From a virus, in IMG/VR virus record IMGVR_UViG_3300033999_000220, positions 1 to 47,963 of that record: 47,963 nt of DNA; one strand, written 5' to 3'. Made by a program: the position numbers and the translations under genes. Under the pieces are notes generated by a model, which made no database searches, was not told the origin of the DNA, and worked only from the letters and a program-made list of their open reading frames with translations. This document shows positions 23,830 to 31,018 of this stretch, in pieces; position 1 is the stretch's first letter, and each line of letters begins with the position of its first letter.

Positions 23830-24507
23830 GTGAAAAAGTGGGTTAAAAGGTTTGTCCCTATTGGTATTGTCATAGCTGTCATCACATCATTTGTCTTTAC
23901 TGGCATTGCCTCTCAAAAAGCACCATCCATTCCTAGCACTGCAGAAAAAGCCCTTGTCGCACGCGTCATAGACGGCGACACCATACAACTTGATGACGGC
24001 AGGAAAGTAAGGCTCATAGGAGTCGACACCCCCGAAACTGTCCACCCACAAAAAGAAGTAGAATATTATGGCAAAGAGGCCTCGGACTTCACTAAATCTA
24101 TGCTCGAGGGCAAGGAAGTTTATCTGGAATACGATATCCAACCCACTGATAAGTACGGCCGTACACTGGCTTATATCTGGCTTTCGGACGGTACTCTTTT
24201 TAATGAATTGCTCGTGCTGAAGGGATTTGCACAAGTTGCCACGTTCCCGCCAAACGTCAAATATGTAGAGCGGTTCACTGCGGCACAGAAGCAGGCCATA
24301 GAGGCCAACGCCGGACTGTGGGCTAAGGAAAGTATGGAAAAGCCTAAGGCACAGGCAAAAGAAATTACTGTCTATATTACAAAAACAGGAAACAAATATC
24401 ATAGAGCGGGATGCAAATATTTGAAGAAGTCTTGCATTCCGATATCCTTAGAGGAGGCTAAAGCAGAAGGCTATACGCCATGCAAGGTCTGCAATCCGCC
24501 TGAATAG
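23830..24507 (+). CDS. Exported thermonuclease (SNase family) with Cys-rich tail
   Basis: A 225-residue nuclease started at GTG with GAGGTG upstream. Residues 8-27 form a signal or anchor segment. The SNase domain (about 40-165) is complete: VIDGDTIQLDDGRKVRLIGVDTPE gives the calcium Asp, the first catalytic Arg and the Glu, and DKYGRTLAYIW gives the second Arg. A short C-terminal region with four Cys (GCKYLKKSC, then PCKVC) resembles a small metal-binding module seen in some bacterial SNases. It probably degrades DNA outside the cell of the lysogen. A terminator follows at once. Confidence 0.92.
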   Translation: MKKWVKRFVPIGIVIAVITSFVFTGIASQKAPSIPSTAEKALVARVIDGDTIQLDDGRKVRLIGVDTPETVHPQKEVEYYGKEASDFTKSMLEGKEVYLEYDIQPTDKYGRTLAYIWLSDGTLFNELLVLKGFAQVATFPPNVKYVERFTAAQKQAIEANAGLWAKESMEKPKAQAKEITVYITKTGNKYHRAGCKYLKKSCIPISLEEAKAEGYTPCKVCNPPE

Positions 24508-24532
24508 AAAGACATCTATTTAATAATAGCCT

Positions 24533-24572
24533 GAGAGCAGGGAGAGAAATACGATCCCTGCTCTCTTTTTTT
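24533..24572 (+). terminator. Strong Rho-independent terminator
   Basis: A perfect 11-bp stem (GAGAGCAGGGA / TCCCTGCTCTC), an 11-base loop and seven T residues end the repressor-SNase transcript on the plus strand. Confidence 0.93.
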
Positions 24573-24609
24573 ATTTGCAAAAAATATTTAAAAAAACATA
24601 AAAAAGGTG

Positions 24610-24638
24610 TTGACAAAAAATGAAGGTGCATATATGAT
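24610..24638 (+). promoter_or_regulatory. Consensus promoter of the accessory operon
   Basis: TTGACA at 24610-24615, 17 bases, and TATGAT at 24633-24638. It lies right after the terminator and 50 bases before the first accessory gene, so this block has its own strong promoter. Confidence 0.88.
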
Positions 24639-24690
24639 ATAGACAGCAAGGAAGAAAGCAGTCAAGGAAGAAAAATAGGAGGGATTAGGG

Positions 24691-25368
24691 ATGAAACAAA
24701 AAGAACTGGAACTGTGGAAGTTATACGGCGAGGATAAATATTTGGTAGTGAATCCCGATGAACTTATCCAACGTGTCTCGTTCTATGAGACCGAGGCCTA
24801 TATGTTTAGCCCGGATACGGACATGGACCTTATCCGTAAGGTACTAGCCGAGTATCGCAACCGGAAAGAAGAGGATGAAACTTTGAGGTTTTATGAGATC
24901 CTCGACGAGTATGGCATCGCTTATGAAGGTACCGATGAGGCCGAGGACTACAACCCCGATGTCGTCCTTTGCTTCCCAGATGATGACGATCTCAAGTGGG
25001 CGGTATGTAGGATGAGCGATCTTATATTGGGTGTTTCCGACGTCTTCCAATACTGGGACGGTTCGAACTGGCAAGAGATATGGGCAGAAAATGATGTACA
25101 GCATCGCCTGTCCGTCGTCATCGATGAAGAGACGAAGGAGAACTTAGACGAATGGGACGGGTCAAACTGGTGCTACCTACAACCATTCAATCATGGACGC
25201 CTTTACAAGATCCTTATTGTCGATAGCAAGCCTGTCGAGAATAAGTGGTTGTTATGGGAAAGTGCTGACTGGCAAGGCTCGCTCGACTGGGGCACCATCG
25301 TAGAGGAAAAGGATCTAGACAGGGTGCGGAATTGGGACGCTGATATAGAGGAAGAAGAGGGGTTATAA
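24691..25368 (+). CDS. Acidic protein of unknown function, first gene of the accessory operon
   Basis: A 225-residue protein with a very good AGGAGG site. It is strongly acidic by eye, with many Asp and Glu runs, and carries two copies of WDGSNW (residues about 122 and 152) and a related WESADWQGSLDW near 190. No family is known to me. Acidic, DNA-mimic-like composition and the place at the head of an operon with an AcrIII-1-like gene make it a candidate anti-defence protein, but that is inference only. Confidence 0.72.
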   Translation: MKQKELELWKLYGEDKYLVVNPDELIQRVSFYETEAYMFSPDTDMDLIRKVLAEYRNRKEEDETLRFYEILDEYGIAYEGTDEAEDYNPDVVLCFPDDDDLKWAVCRMSDLILGVSDVFQYWDGSNWQEIWAENDVQHRLSVVIDEETKENLDEWDGSNWCYLQPFNHGRLYKILIVDSKPVENKWLLWESADWQGSLDWGTIVEEKDLDRVRNWDADIEEEEGL

Positions 25369-25373
25369 GCAAT

Positions 25374-25391
25374 GGCGGGGGTCGCCCCGCC
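25374..25391 (+). other. GC-rich intercistronic hairpin 1
   Basis: GGCGGGG and CCCCGCC pair with a 4-base loop, just after the stop of the first accessory gene and before the ribosome site of the second. No T-run follows, so it is not a standard terminator. A near copy lies at 25739-25757. Confidence 0.65.
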
Positions 25392-25413
25392 TAAAATACA
25401 AGGAGGGGTAAAG

Positions 25414-25728
25414 ATGGTCATCAAAAAATATCAGAACAGGCGGTATGGCAGATTGGTGGTAGATTTTGAGAAGGGCGAAATCATTATAGATTCACTAAAG
25501 CGCGAGAGGATATGGGAGGATGCGAACAAAAATTATAGTGAACAATCTTATATTTACTCTGAAATTATCGACGAGTTGTTGGGCGATGACGCTAAAGTCA
25601 TAGCCCCACCTAGACCTGGCCGTGAGGAATTATGGGCAGGAGAACCTACAGACTTCGGTTTTAGGGCGATTCTTGAGGACGGCTCGATCTTCCAGGTCGA
25701 TGCCGAAGGGTCATATTTCTTCGAATGA
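25414..25728 (+). CDS. Unknown small protein of the accessory operon
   Basis: A 104-residue protein started at the ATG at 25414 (AAGGAGG upstream); the frame's earlier ATG at 25372 lacks a ribosome site and crosses the hairpin. It has a basic start (KKYQNRRYGRLVVDF), an acidic middle, and the late segment FRAILEDGSIFQVDAEGSYFF. I recognise no family. Confidence 0.65.
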   Translation: MVIKKYQNRRYGRLVVDFEKGEIIIDSLKRERIWEDANKNYSEQSYIYSEIIDELLGDDAKVIAPPRPGREELWAGEPTDFGFRAILEDGSIFQVDAEGSYFFE

Positions 25729-25738
25729 TAAAAATAAT

Positions 25739-25757
25739 GGCGGGGACACCCCCCGCC
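25739..25757 (+). other. GC-rich intercistronic hairpin 2
   Basis: The same GGCGGGG / CCCCGCC stem as at 25374, with a 5-base loop, again between a stop codon and the next ribosome site. The repeated use suggests a role in the shared message, such as stability or cleavage. Confidence 0.65.
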
Positions 25758-25789
25758 AACAAAAACAATAAAACAAGGAGGAATTAAAA

Positions 25790-26707
25790 ATGATAAAGAT
25801 AGATAGAAACGTTAACATGCTCTTCTTAAAGAGGGCGGCCATCATCGACATGCTCGATGAGGCGGCTCATATCGATACTGGGATTGAATACCCTGGCAAT
25901 GGGTTTCATTCCTTATATGAGGCCCAATTCCAGACCGCCGATGGCTACACGGTGTTCTGGGCATGGGTCATAGGTGGGGGTGGCGACGGGATAAAATACA
26001 CCGTCGCTGTGGCCACAAATGGGGACGGGGACATCAAGACAGGATGGGAGCGTGGGCACAAGAGTTACGTGCTCGAGCGCCCTGTGCCCAGGGAATTTAC
26101 TAATGCCATTAGGCGCCTTGTTCCAGGCAAGCTCCTTTTGATAGGGGAGTTGCCTGGATTTGATTATGACGGCCATCACAAAGATGGCTGGTATAGCAAG
26201 GGCCTATTTGCAATGGAACTCCCAGTCCCCGACTGCCTTGCTATTAACGTTGAGTGCGCTGATCCCGAACTGGTCGTCCAGCCCGAATGCTGGAGGATCA
26301 AGGAGGGGGTCTACGTCGTCTTCCCTGATGACACATACCGCTTAATGGCGTTTCAAGACTACCTTGTAACAAGATATTGGGATCGACCTGCGCTCAGGCA
26401 GGGGGATTTAATGTTCTTTAAGCTTCAATGGCCGATAGAGTTTGATGATAATGGCGAGCCCGTCCACCAGCATGGATACACCTTTGAAATGTACCCAGAG
26501 GGTTACAGCATGGACAGGCACGGGGTCGATGGCCTTGTGCTTGTGCGCAAGAGCAAGGCCGAAGGAGTCTACGAGAAAGATATTTTCCTCGTAGGCCCAG
26601 CCATGGTCAAGCACCCCGAACACGGGGAGCTTCAAATACCCGAGGGACAATATGAGGTAGTGATGCTCCCCGGAACGTCCCGTCCGTTCCAGGATGGGAT
26701 AGATTAA
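25790..26707 (+). CDS. Unknown protein of the accessory operon
   Basis: A 305-residue protein with an AAGGAGG site. It starts with a helix (RNVNMLFLKRAAIIDMLDEAAH), then beta-rich sequence with Gly/Asp turns (WVIGGGGDGIKYTVAVATNGDGD), and later LLLIGELPGFDYDGHHKDGW and VHQHGYTFEMYPEGYSM. The His-rich turns could bind metal. I know no family; the steady ribosome sites and operon place support a real gene. It is a candidate anti-defence gene by neighbourhood. Confidence 0.72.
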   Translation: MIKIDRNVNMLFLKRAAIIDMLDEAAHIDTGIEYPGNGFHSLYEAQFQTADGYTVFWAWVIGGGGDGIKYTVAVATNGDGDIKTGWERGHKSYVLERPVPREFTNAIRRLVPGKLLLIGELPGFDYDGHHKDGWYSKGLFAMELPVPDCLAINVECADPELVVQPECWRIKEGVYVVFPDDTYRLMAFQDYLVTRYWDRPALRQGDLMFFKLQWPIEFDDNGEPVHQHGYTFEMYPEGYSMDRHGVDGLVLVRKSKAEGVYEKDIFLVGPAMVKHPEHGELQIPEGQYEVVMLPGTSRPFQDGID

Positions 26708-26721
26708 AGGAGGGAATTAAT

Positions 26722-27042
26722 ATGGCAAAATTTATCATGAATACATCAATTGTTCCCAACAACGGGACATTCACCCTGGCAACAATTGATGAGGACGAGG
26801 CTAAAAAGTGGGTCGCAAATGGCGACTGGACATCCGCCGTAGGCCACCCAGGAACGGCTGAGGTAATGTCGTCCTTGTTGGGCACAGAGATATCGCCCAA
26901 CAGGATACAGGTAACCTTTGAGGTAGGCGATGAGGCGCTTGTCTTTAAGTTGGACTGTCGCTTGCCCGAAGGCAAGGTGCTCAACGCCGAGGAGCTTAAA
27001 GGATTGCCATTCAGTTGGAAACTCCTTAGGCGGATAGCATAG
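26722..27042 (+). CDS. AcrIII-1-like viral ring nuclease (DUF1874, STIV B116-like)
   Basis: A 106-residue protein of the DUF1874 family, whose viral members (AcrIII-1) cut cyclic tetra-adenylate and so switch off type III CRISPR signalling. The start FIMNTSIVPNNGTF fits the first strand, and WTSAVGHPGTAEVMSSLLG contains the family's GHxGTA motif with His42. Later CRLPEGKVLNAEEL gives Arg80 and Glu83, the same spacing as the Arg and Glu reported beside the catalytic His in SIRV gp29. Length is normal. It has a GGAGG site 8 bases before the ATG. Confidence in the family is high; activity is inferred. Confidence 0.9.
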   Translation: MAKFIMNTSIVPNNGTFTLATIDEDEAKKWVANGDWTSAVGHPGTAEVMSSLLGTEISPNRIQVTFEVGDEALVFKLDCRLPEGKVLNAEELKGLPFSWKLLRRIA

Positions 27043-27061
27043 GGATAAAGGAGAGATTAGA

Positions 27062-27493
27062 ATGATCCCAAATATTGAATTAACGCTTACTAAAAAGGGC
27101 CACCCGGCCCTGTGGGAAGAAGGTGGAGGGTTAAGCAATACAGGGTGGGCCATCATTGTGGCTGGGCCTAATGGTGAAAGATTATCCCCGATATATGTCA
27201 GGCGTGCCGGCCATTTGGCTGGAAGACAACATGCCCTCTTTATCGTAAAGGTAGGCTATATAGTCGTCAAAGCCTACCATCATAGGCGGGATTTTACAAT
27301 CCGTGTCTATCGTTTAATCTCGATAGACCTTAGTGACCCAGAAAATAAAACGGCTGAATTCGAGGTGCTTCATGAATTCAGCAGGGGGGAATGGGATATC
27401 GACCCCACAGACAATTTATTAGAGGCCATTGAGGCAGCAAAGAACAAGGCTACGTGTTACCACTGCCGTAGCCCTCATTACGCAATCACGTAG
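27062..27493 (+). CDS. Unknown protein, last gene of the first accessory operon
   Basis: A 143-residue protein with GGAGAG ahead of its ATG. The first 60 residues (IPNIELTLTKKGHPALWEEGGGL, then GWAIIVAGPNGERLSPIYVRR) seem beta-rich, with a later basic stretch (VVKAYHHRRDFTIRVYRLISIDL). No family recognised. It follows the ring-nuclease-like gene by 20 bases and ends before a terminator, so the two are co-transcribed. Confidence 0.68.
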   Translation: MIPNIELTLTKKGHPALWEEGGGLSNTGWAIIVAGPNGERLSPIYVRRAGHLAGRQHALFIVKVGYIVVKAYHHRRDFTIRVYRLISIDLSDPENKTAEFEVLHEFSRGEWDIDPTDNLLEAIEAAKNKATCYHCRSPHYAIT

Positions 27494-27532
27494 CCCATTC
27501 CCTCACGCCCCCGCCTCACGGCCCGGGCACGA

Positions 27533-27563
27533 GGCCACTTGCGAAAACGCAGGTGGCCTTTTT
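27533..27563 (+). terminator. Terminator between the AcrIII-1 block and the type IV-B operon
   Basis: An 11-bp stem with one G-T pair (GGCCACTTGCG / CGCAGGTGGCC), a 4-base A loop and five T residues. A weak TTGTTA-17-TGCTAA promoter at 27562-27590 follows and may start the next operon. Confidence 0.85.
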
Positions 27564-27610
27564 GTTATCATAAAGAACATGGAGTGCTAAAAAATAAGGA
27601 GGACATACAA

Positions 27611-27772
27611 ATGGAGAAAACTAAAAAGCTCAATTTCAGAATTACCGACGAACTTCACAGAAAGCTCAAAATCATTGCTATTAAAGAAGGCAGGACGATG
27701 AATGACATCATATGCAGCCTGATAGAACAGTACGTAGAACAATACGAGGAGGGCGAAGATGCATTTAAGTGA
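27611..27772 (+). CDS. Ribbon-helix-helix protein heading the type IV-B operon
   Basis: A 53-residue Arc/CopG-type DNA-binding protein: KKLNFRITDELHRKLKIIAIKEGRTMNDIICSLIEQYVEQYEEGED. The strand, helix, helix layout with 'RTMNDII' is typical. Its end overlaps the Csf1-like gene by 14 bases. Such proteins usually control their own operon; here it could time expression of the Csf proteins. The start at 27611 has AGGAGG upstream. Confidence 0.85.
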   Translation: MEKTKKLNFRITDELHRKLKIIAIKEGRTMNDIICSLIEQYVEQYEEGEDAFK

Positions 27773-28391
27773 ACTGCTGGCTGTTGCTACAGGCAGCGAT
27801 ATCGGGAAAGGCGATATCGCGGGTATCTGTGTCGTTTGTGGGGCCGAGACCGAATGCGGGATACCACTCAAAAAAGTGGTCTCGGATAACTTCACGGGCT
27901 GGAATTGTTTCTTCGCCGGCAACTGTACCTGTCCTGAATGTGCATTTATCTTCTCTGATCAGACATTCAGAAGAAAGTCGTGGGTGGCATCTCTGTCCGG
28001 TTTCAAGACGTTCAAGAACGATGAGGCATGCTCAATTCTCTTTTCGCCACCGGACCCCCCATTTTTCATTCACATAGCAAAGCTTGGCCAGAAGCAGACA
28101 TGGCTGCGCTGTCTGCACAACGTGGCCAATAGCACGAACAAATACTGGTTCTCCCACGAAGGTTACGATATTCCTATTCTTTTCGAGAAGGACAAAGCCG
28201 TGTCTTACCTTGATACGGCGTTATCTGCTCTTGGGTTGGGGATAACCAAAACAGAGCTCAGGACAGGCGAATTTAAACTCAAGACCTGGAGGGAGGCGTA
28301 TGAAAAAGGTTATCAGGATTTTTTGCGCAGCATTCGCAGTTTGAAAAATAATCTGCTCTGGGAGGTGATAGTCGATGTCGCAAGAAGATGA
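27759..28391 (+). CDS. csf1: Type IV CRISPR Csf1-like large subunit (Cas8-like)
   Basis: A 210-residue protein with the Csf1 zinc-finger layout: CVVCG (residues about 25-29) and, after the NFTGWNCFF segment, CTCPECAFIF (about 62-71), then a RRKSWVASLSGFKTF segment. The rest is helical and basic at the end. Csf1 caps the type IV complex in the place of Cas8. GAGGAGG precedes the ATG. Its identity rests on the finger pattern, size and the clear Csf2 and Csf3 genes after it; sequence likeness of Csf1 proteins is always low. Confidence 0.82.
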   Translation: MHLSELLAVATGSDIGKGDIAGICVVCGAETECGIPLKKVVSDNFTGWNCFFAGNCTCPECAFIFSDQTFRRKSWVASLSGFKTFKNDEACSILFSPPDPPFFIHIAKLGQKQTWLRCLHNVANSTNKYWFSHEGYDIPILFEKDKAVSYLDTALSALGLGITKTELRTGEFKLKTWREAYEKGYQDFLRSIRSLKNNLLWEVIVDVARR

Positions 28392-28752
28392 AGACAGGAT
28401 CATCGAAATGCTGGCATTGATTTACAACGCAGTCGACTGGAAGAAAATGAAGACCTCAAAGAACCCTCATGATATATTCAACCATCGCGTGAGGGCAGCA
28501 AGCAGGAGGGGAACCATCTTTGAGGCCGTTTCGAAGCTGGCCAATTATTTCGGCCTTCAATCTCTCCCGACCGGAGCCATACGCATTGCCCAACAGCTCC
28601 GGCCAATCGAACAGGAAGTGCTAAATAAGCTTTACGCCGAGCATATCCCCATGTCCATGCTTGCCATCATGAGAGCAAAGGAAATGAGGGACGAAAGGCG
28701 AAAATTAAGGGATGAAAACAATAATTCGGAAGAGGTGATCAGAATTGCATAA
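28375..28752 (+). CDS. cas11: Type IV-B small subunit (Cas11-like)
   Basis: A 125-residue, wholly helical and charged protein (EDRIIEMLALIYNAVDWKKMK, then FNHRVRAASRRGTIFEAVSKLANYFG, then PMSMLAIMRAKEMRDERRKLRD). Size, composition and place between Csf1 and Csf2 fit the Cas11 subunit of type IV-B, which lines the belly of the complex. It overlaps both neighbours (17 and 8 bases), so the subunits are made together. The name is from position and character rather than a strong motif. Confidence 0.72.
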   Translation: MSQEDEDRIIEMLALIYNAVDWKKMKTSKNPHDIFNHRVRAASRRGTIFEAVSKLANYFGLQSLPTGAIRIAQQLRPIEQEVLNKLYAEHIPMSMLAIMRAKEMRDERRKLRDENNNSEEVIRIA

Positions 28753-29578
28753 ATATTATAAAGTGGAAGGGTCAGTTACCGCACTTACACCGATATTTCA
28801 TGGCGGGGACGAAAAGACGGGCTCAACGCCGGTCCTTCGTACAATCATGGTCTTTGTGGACGGCATCGGGGAGGTGCCGATACCCTATATATCCGGGAAC
28901 GGCATCAGGGGGAAGCTCCGAAGAATGGCCATGAAGGATTTTATAGATGGTGTAGGACATGAGATCCAGAACGTCAAACTGCACCATGTGCTCTTCTCGG
29001 GCGGGATCCTGGAATCCACCGAGGAAACCTCCGGCAGCATAGACTTAGTGCTGCGAAAGAAAGTCAGAGAGCTCATGCCTCCTGTGGCGCTCTTTGGCTG
29101 TGCAATAGGCAACCAGATGATACAGGGCATTCTTACGGTCGAGCACATGTGGCCGATATGCCTTGAATACAGCGCTTACCTACCCGAAAAATATCAAAGA
29201 GACCAAAGGGCAATGCAGCCGATACGCACTTTCACAGACCAGAGCTTCATAACCAGAAGGGACGATCTGAGGGCAGAAAGGACAGCAGACGAACAGGCAG
29301 TGCAAATGAAGGTAGATTACGAATGCTTTGTGCCGGGAACGAAGTTCTATCACCGTTTTATCGTGCAACTACCGGACGAGCTTCAAAAAAGCTGTTTTGG
29401 GAGGGTCATGGATCTGTTTGCCATGATGCCCTATATCGGAGGGCGAGGCTCTGGAGGAGACGGAAAGGTTATGTTGTCGTATGACAATATCCCCAGCGCT
29501 GATCTATATATGGAGTTTCTTGCAGAAAAGAAGGACGAAATCAGACAGCTGTTGCAGGAACTGGAGGCGAGGCTGTAA
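28745..29578 (+). CDS. csf2: Type IV CRISPR Csf2 (Cas7-like backbone)
   Basis: A 277-residue RAMP protein begun at TTG with GAGGTG upstream. The family start is clear: KVEGSVTALTPIFHGGDEKTG, then EVPIPYISGNGIRGKLRRMAM, the loop that grips the guide RNA in Cas7 proteins. A later GGRGSGGDGKVMLSYD is the closing Gly-rich segment. Csf2 subunits polymerise along RNA to form the helical backbone. No CRISPR array, Cas6 or DinG-like helicase lies near, which is the mark of subtype IV-B. Confidence 0.9.
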   Translation: MHKYYKVEGSVTALTPIFHGGDEKTGSTPVLRTIMVFVDGIGEVPIPYISGNGIRGKLRRMAMKDFIDGVGHEIQNVKLHHVLFSGGILESTEETSGSIDLVLRKKVRELMPPVALFGCAIGNQMIQGILTVEHMWPICLEYSAYLPEKYQRDQRAMQPIRTFTDQSFITRRDDLRAERTADEQAVQMKVDYECFVPGTKFYHRFIVQLPDELQKSCFGRVMDLFAMMPYIGGRGSGGDGKVMLSYDNIPSADLYMEFLAEKKDEIRQLLQELEARL

Positions 29579-30315
29579 TGCTTGATGAGAGGAAATACTT
29601 CCATGACCGCCTCGCAAGTGCACCGCCGATTCGATGGGGGCGTTTTGCCCCCTTCCGGATCTCATTTAAGATGGGGTCACCGGTAGCAGTCACCATGCCA
29701 TGGATCAACTTTGACGGCCTTATAGCACATCTCATGTTACTTGATGCTCTCGGCGATGACTTCTTTATCACGCCAAAAAAGCTCGATCTGACCGACAGCC
29801 TGCCCAAAAACAGAAGACTGCTGCCCATCAAAAAAACCGGAGATATATATCATGCAAGCGTAAGTATGTTTATCCCCGACAGCTTGCGCGTCACGCATCT
29901 TTATAAAAGATTTGAGGACAGATGGACCAATAACCTGAAGACCAAAAAGGTGAGTATAGCATCCGGTAAATTCCGTTCTTACTTCATGGCCGAGCCATAC
30001 ATTCCATGTCGTGAGGTCGTATATTATGTCTTCGGAGATATGAATATCATTCAAGACCTCATAGAAAGCTATCTCTTTGGGTTGGGCAATGACTGCAGAG
30101 TAGGGTTCGGAATGGTGCGTGATGTGGTATTCGAGGAGATGGACGAGGATATGTCTCTCGTTGCCAAGGGAATTGCGATGCGTCCCATACCTGTCGATAT
30201 GTGCGAAGAATATGAAGATTCTGCGTACATTGCCTATAAAGCACCGTACTGGAATCCGAGAAACGTTGCGCTCTGCGTGCCTCCCGGAGTTAAATGCAAA
30301 TTGAAAAGGTTGTGA
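29578..30315 (+). CDS. csf3: Type IV CRISPR Csf3 (Cas5-like)
   Basis: A 245-residue RAMP protein joined to the Csf2 gene as TAATG. The pattern SPVAVTMPWINFDGLIAHLMLLDAL early on, the RRLLPIKKTGDIYHASVSMF segment, and the late LGNDCRVGFGMVRDVVFEEMDEDMSLVAKGIAMRPIP with its Gly-rich loop are typical of Csf3. Cas5-type subunits hold the 5' end of the guide. It belongs to the same overlapping operon as Csf1, Cas11 and Csf2. Confidence 0.88.
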   Translation: MLDERKYFHDRLASAPPIRWGRFAPFRISFKMGSPVAVTMPWINFDGLIAHLMLLDALGDDFFITPKKLDLTDSLPKNRRLLPIKKTGDIYHASVSMFIPDSLRVTHLYKRFEDRWTNNLKTKKVSIASGKFRSYFMAEPYIPCREVVYYVFGDMNIIQDLIESYLFGLGNDCRVGFGMVRDVVFEEMDEDMSLVAKGIAMRPIPVDMCEEYEDSAYIAYKAPYWNPRNVALCVPPGVKCKLKRL

Positions 30316-31013
30316 TGGTAGTGGACTTGAAGAAAATACTTGCCATGTGGGCCGATACGGACGAATTCAAGGAGAAGCTGCAGGAGGCTGACGGCATCAT
30401 CAAAAAGGCACTTGCATCGCACAAAAAACCTTACGTCGCCTACAGCGGGGGGAAGGACTCGAGCTGCATGCTTTACCTCGTCCTCCGCCGTTGCCCTGAC
30501 GTGACGGTACTACACTGGGATTATGGGCCGTATTATATCCCCGACTGGCTAAGAACCGAGTTTATAGAAAATGCAAGGAAAATCGGGGCCAAGAATTTAC
30601 GTATCGAGACCAGCGACGATTATCTAAGGCTCAAACGGCACGCAGTTAATGTACTGGGTCGGGAATATATTGGAAAGCTTATTCCAAACCTTGCAAGAGA
30701 AGGATATGATCTTAGTTTTGTAGGTCTTAGGCGTGAGGAAAGCCTGAAGCGCAAAATAAGGATCGATACAAAAAAATTCATCACTGAAATTGAAGAATGT
30801 TGGCCTCTAGCTAACTGGTCATGGAAGGACGTATGGGCGTGTATATTTGCTAATAATATCCCTTATGCAAGCACATATGATATATATGCCCCTGTGGTGG
30901 GCTGGGATAAGGTAAGACTTGTGACCTTCTTTGATCCCGAGTTTGACCATTTCGGAGCCGGCAACGTTGACGGCGTCCTCATGTGGAGATTTAAAAATAT
31001 TCATCAGGGGTGA
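30315..31013 (+). CDS. CysH-like PP-loop protein of the type IV-B locus
   Basis: A 232-residue PAPS-reductase-like protein. VAYSGGKDSSCMLYLVLRR holds the PP-loop (SGGKDS at about 44-49) that binds and splits ATP, followed by VTVLHWDYGPYYIPDWL and FVGLRREESLKRKIR, then the family's WPLANWSWKDVWACI. The start at 30315 overlaps the Csf3 stop as TGATG. CysH-like genes are the known companion of type IV-B loci, though their job there is unknown. It lacks a plain reductase Cys motif near the end, so adenylation or nucleotide chemistry is likelier than sulphate reduction. Confidence 0.88.
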   Translation: MVVDLKKILAMWADTDEFKEKLQEADGIIKKALASHKKPYVAYSGGKDSSCMLYLVLRRCPDVTVLHWDYGPYYIPDWLRTEFIENARKIGAKNLRIETSDDYLRLKRHAVNVLGREYIGKLIPNLAREGYDLSFVGLRREESLKRKIRIDTKKFITEIEECWPLANWSWKDVWACIFANNIPYASTYDIYAPVVGWDKVRLVTFFDPEFDHFGAGNVDGVLMWRFKNIHQG

Positions 31014-31018
31014 ATGTC

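Noticed and set aside
28745-30315. The RAMP-like genes as type III Csm3/Csm4
   Set aside because: No Cas10, Csm2 or Cas6 gene is present, while the zinc-finger Csf1-like gene and CysH-like gene fit type IV-B.
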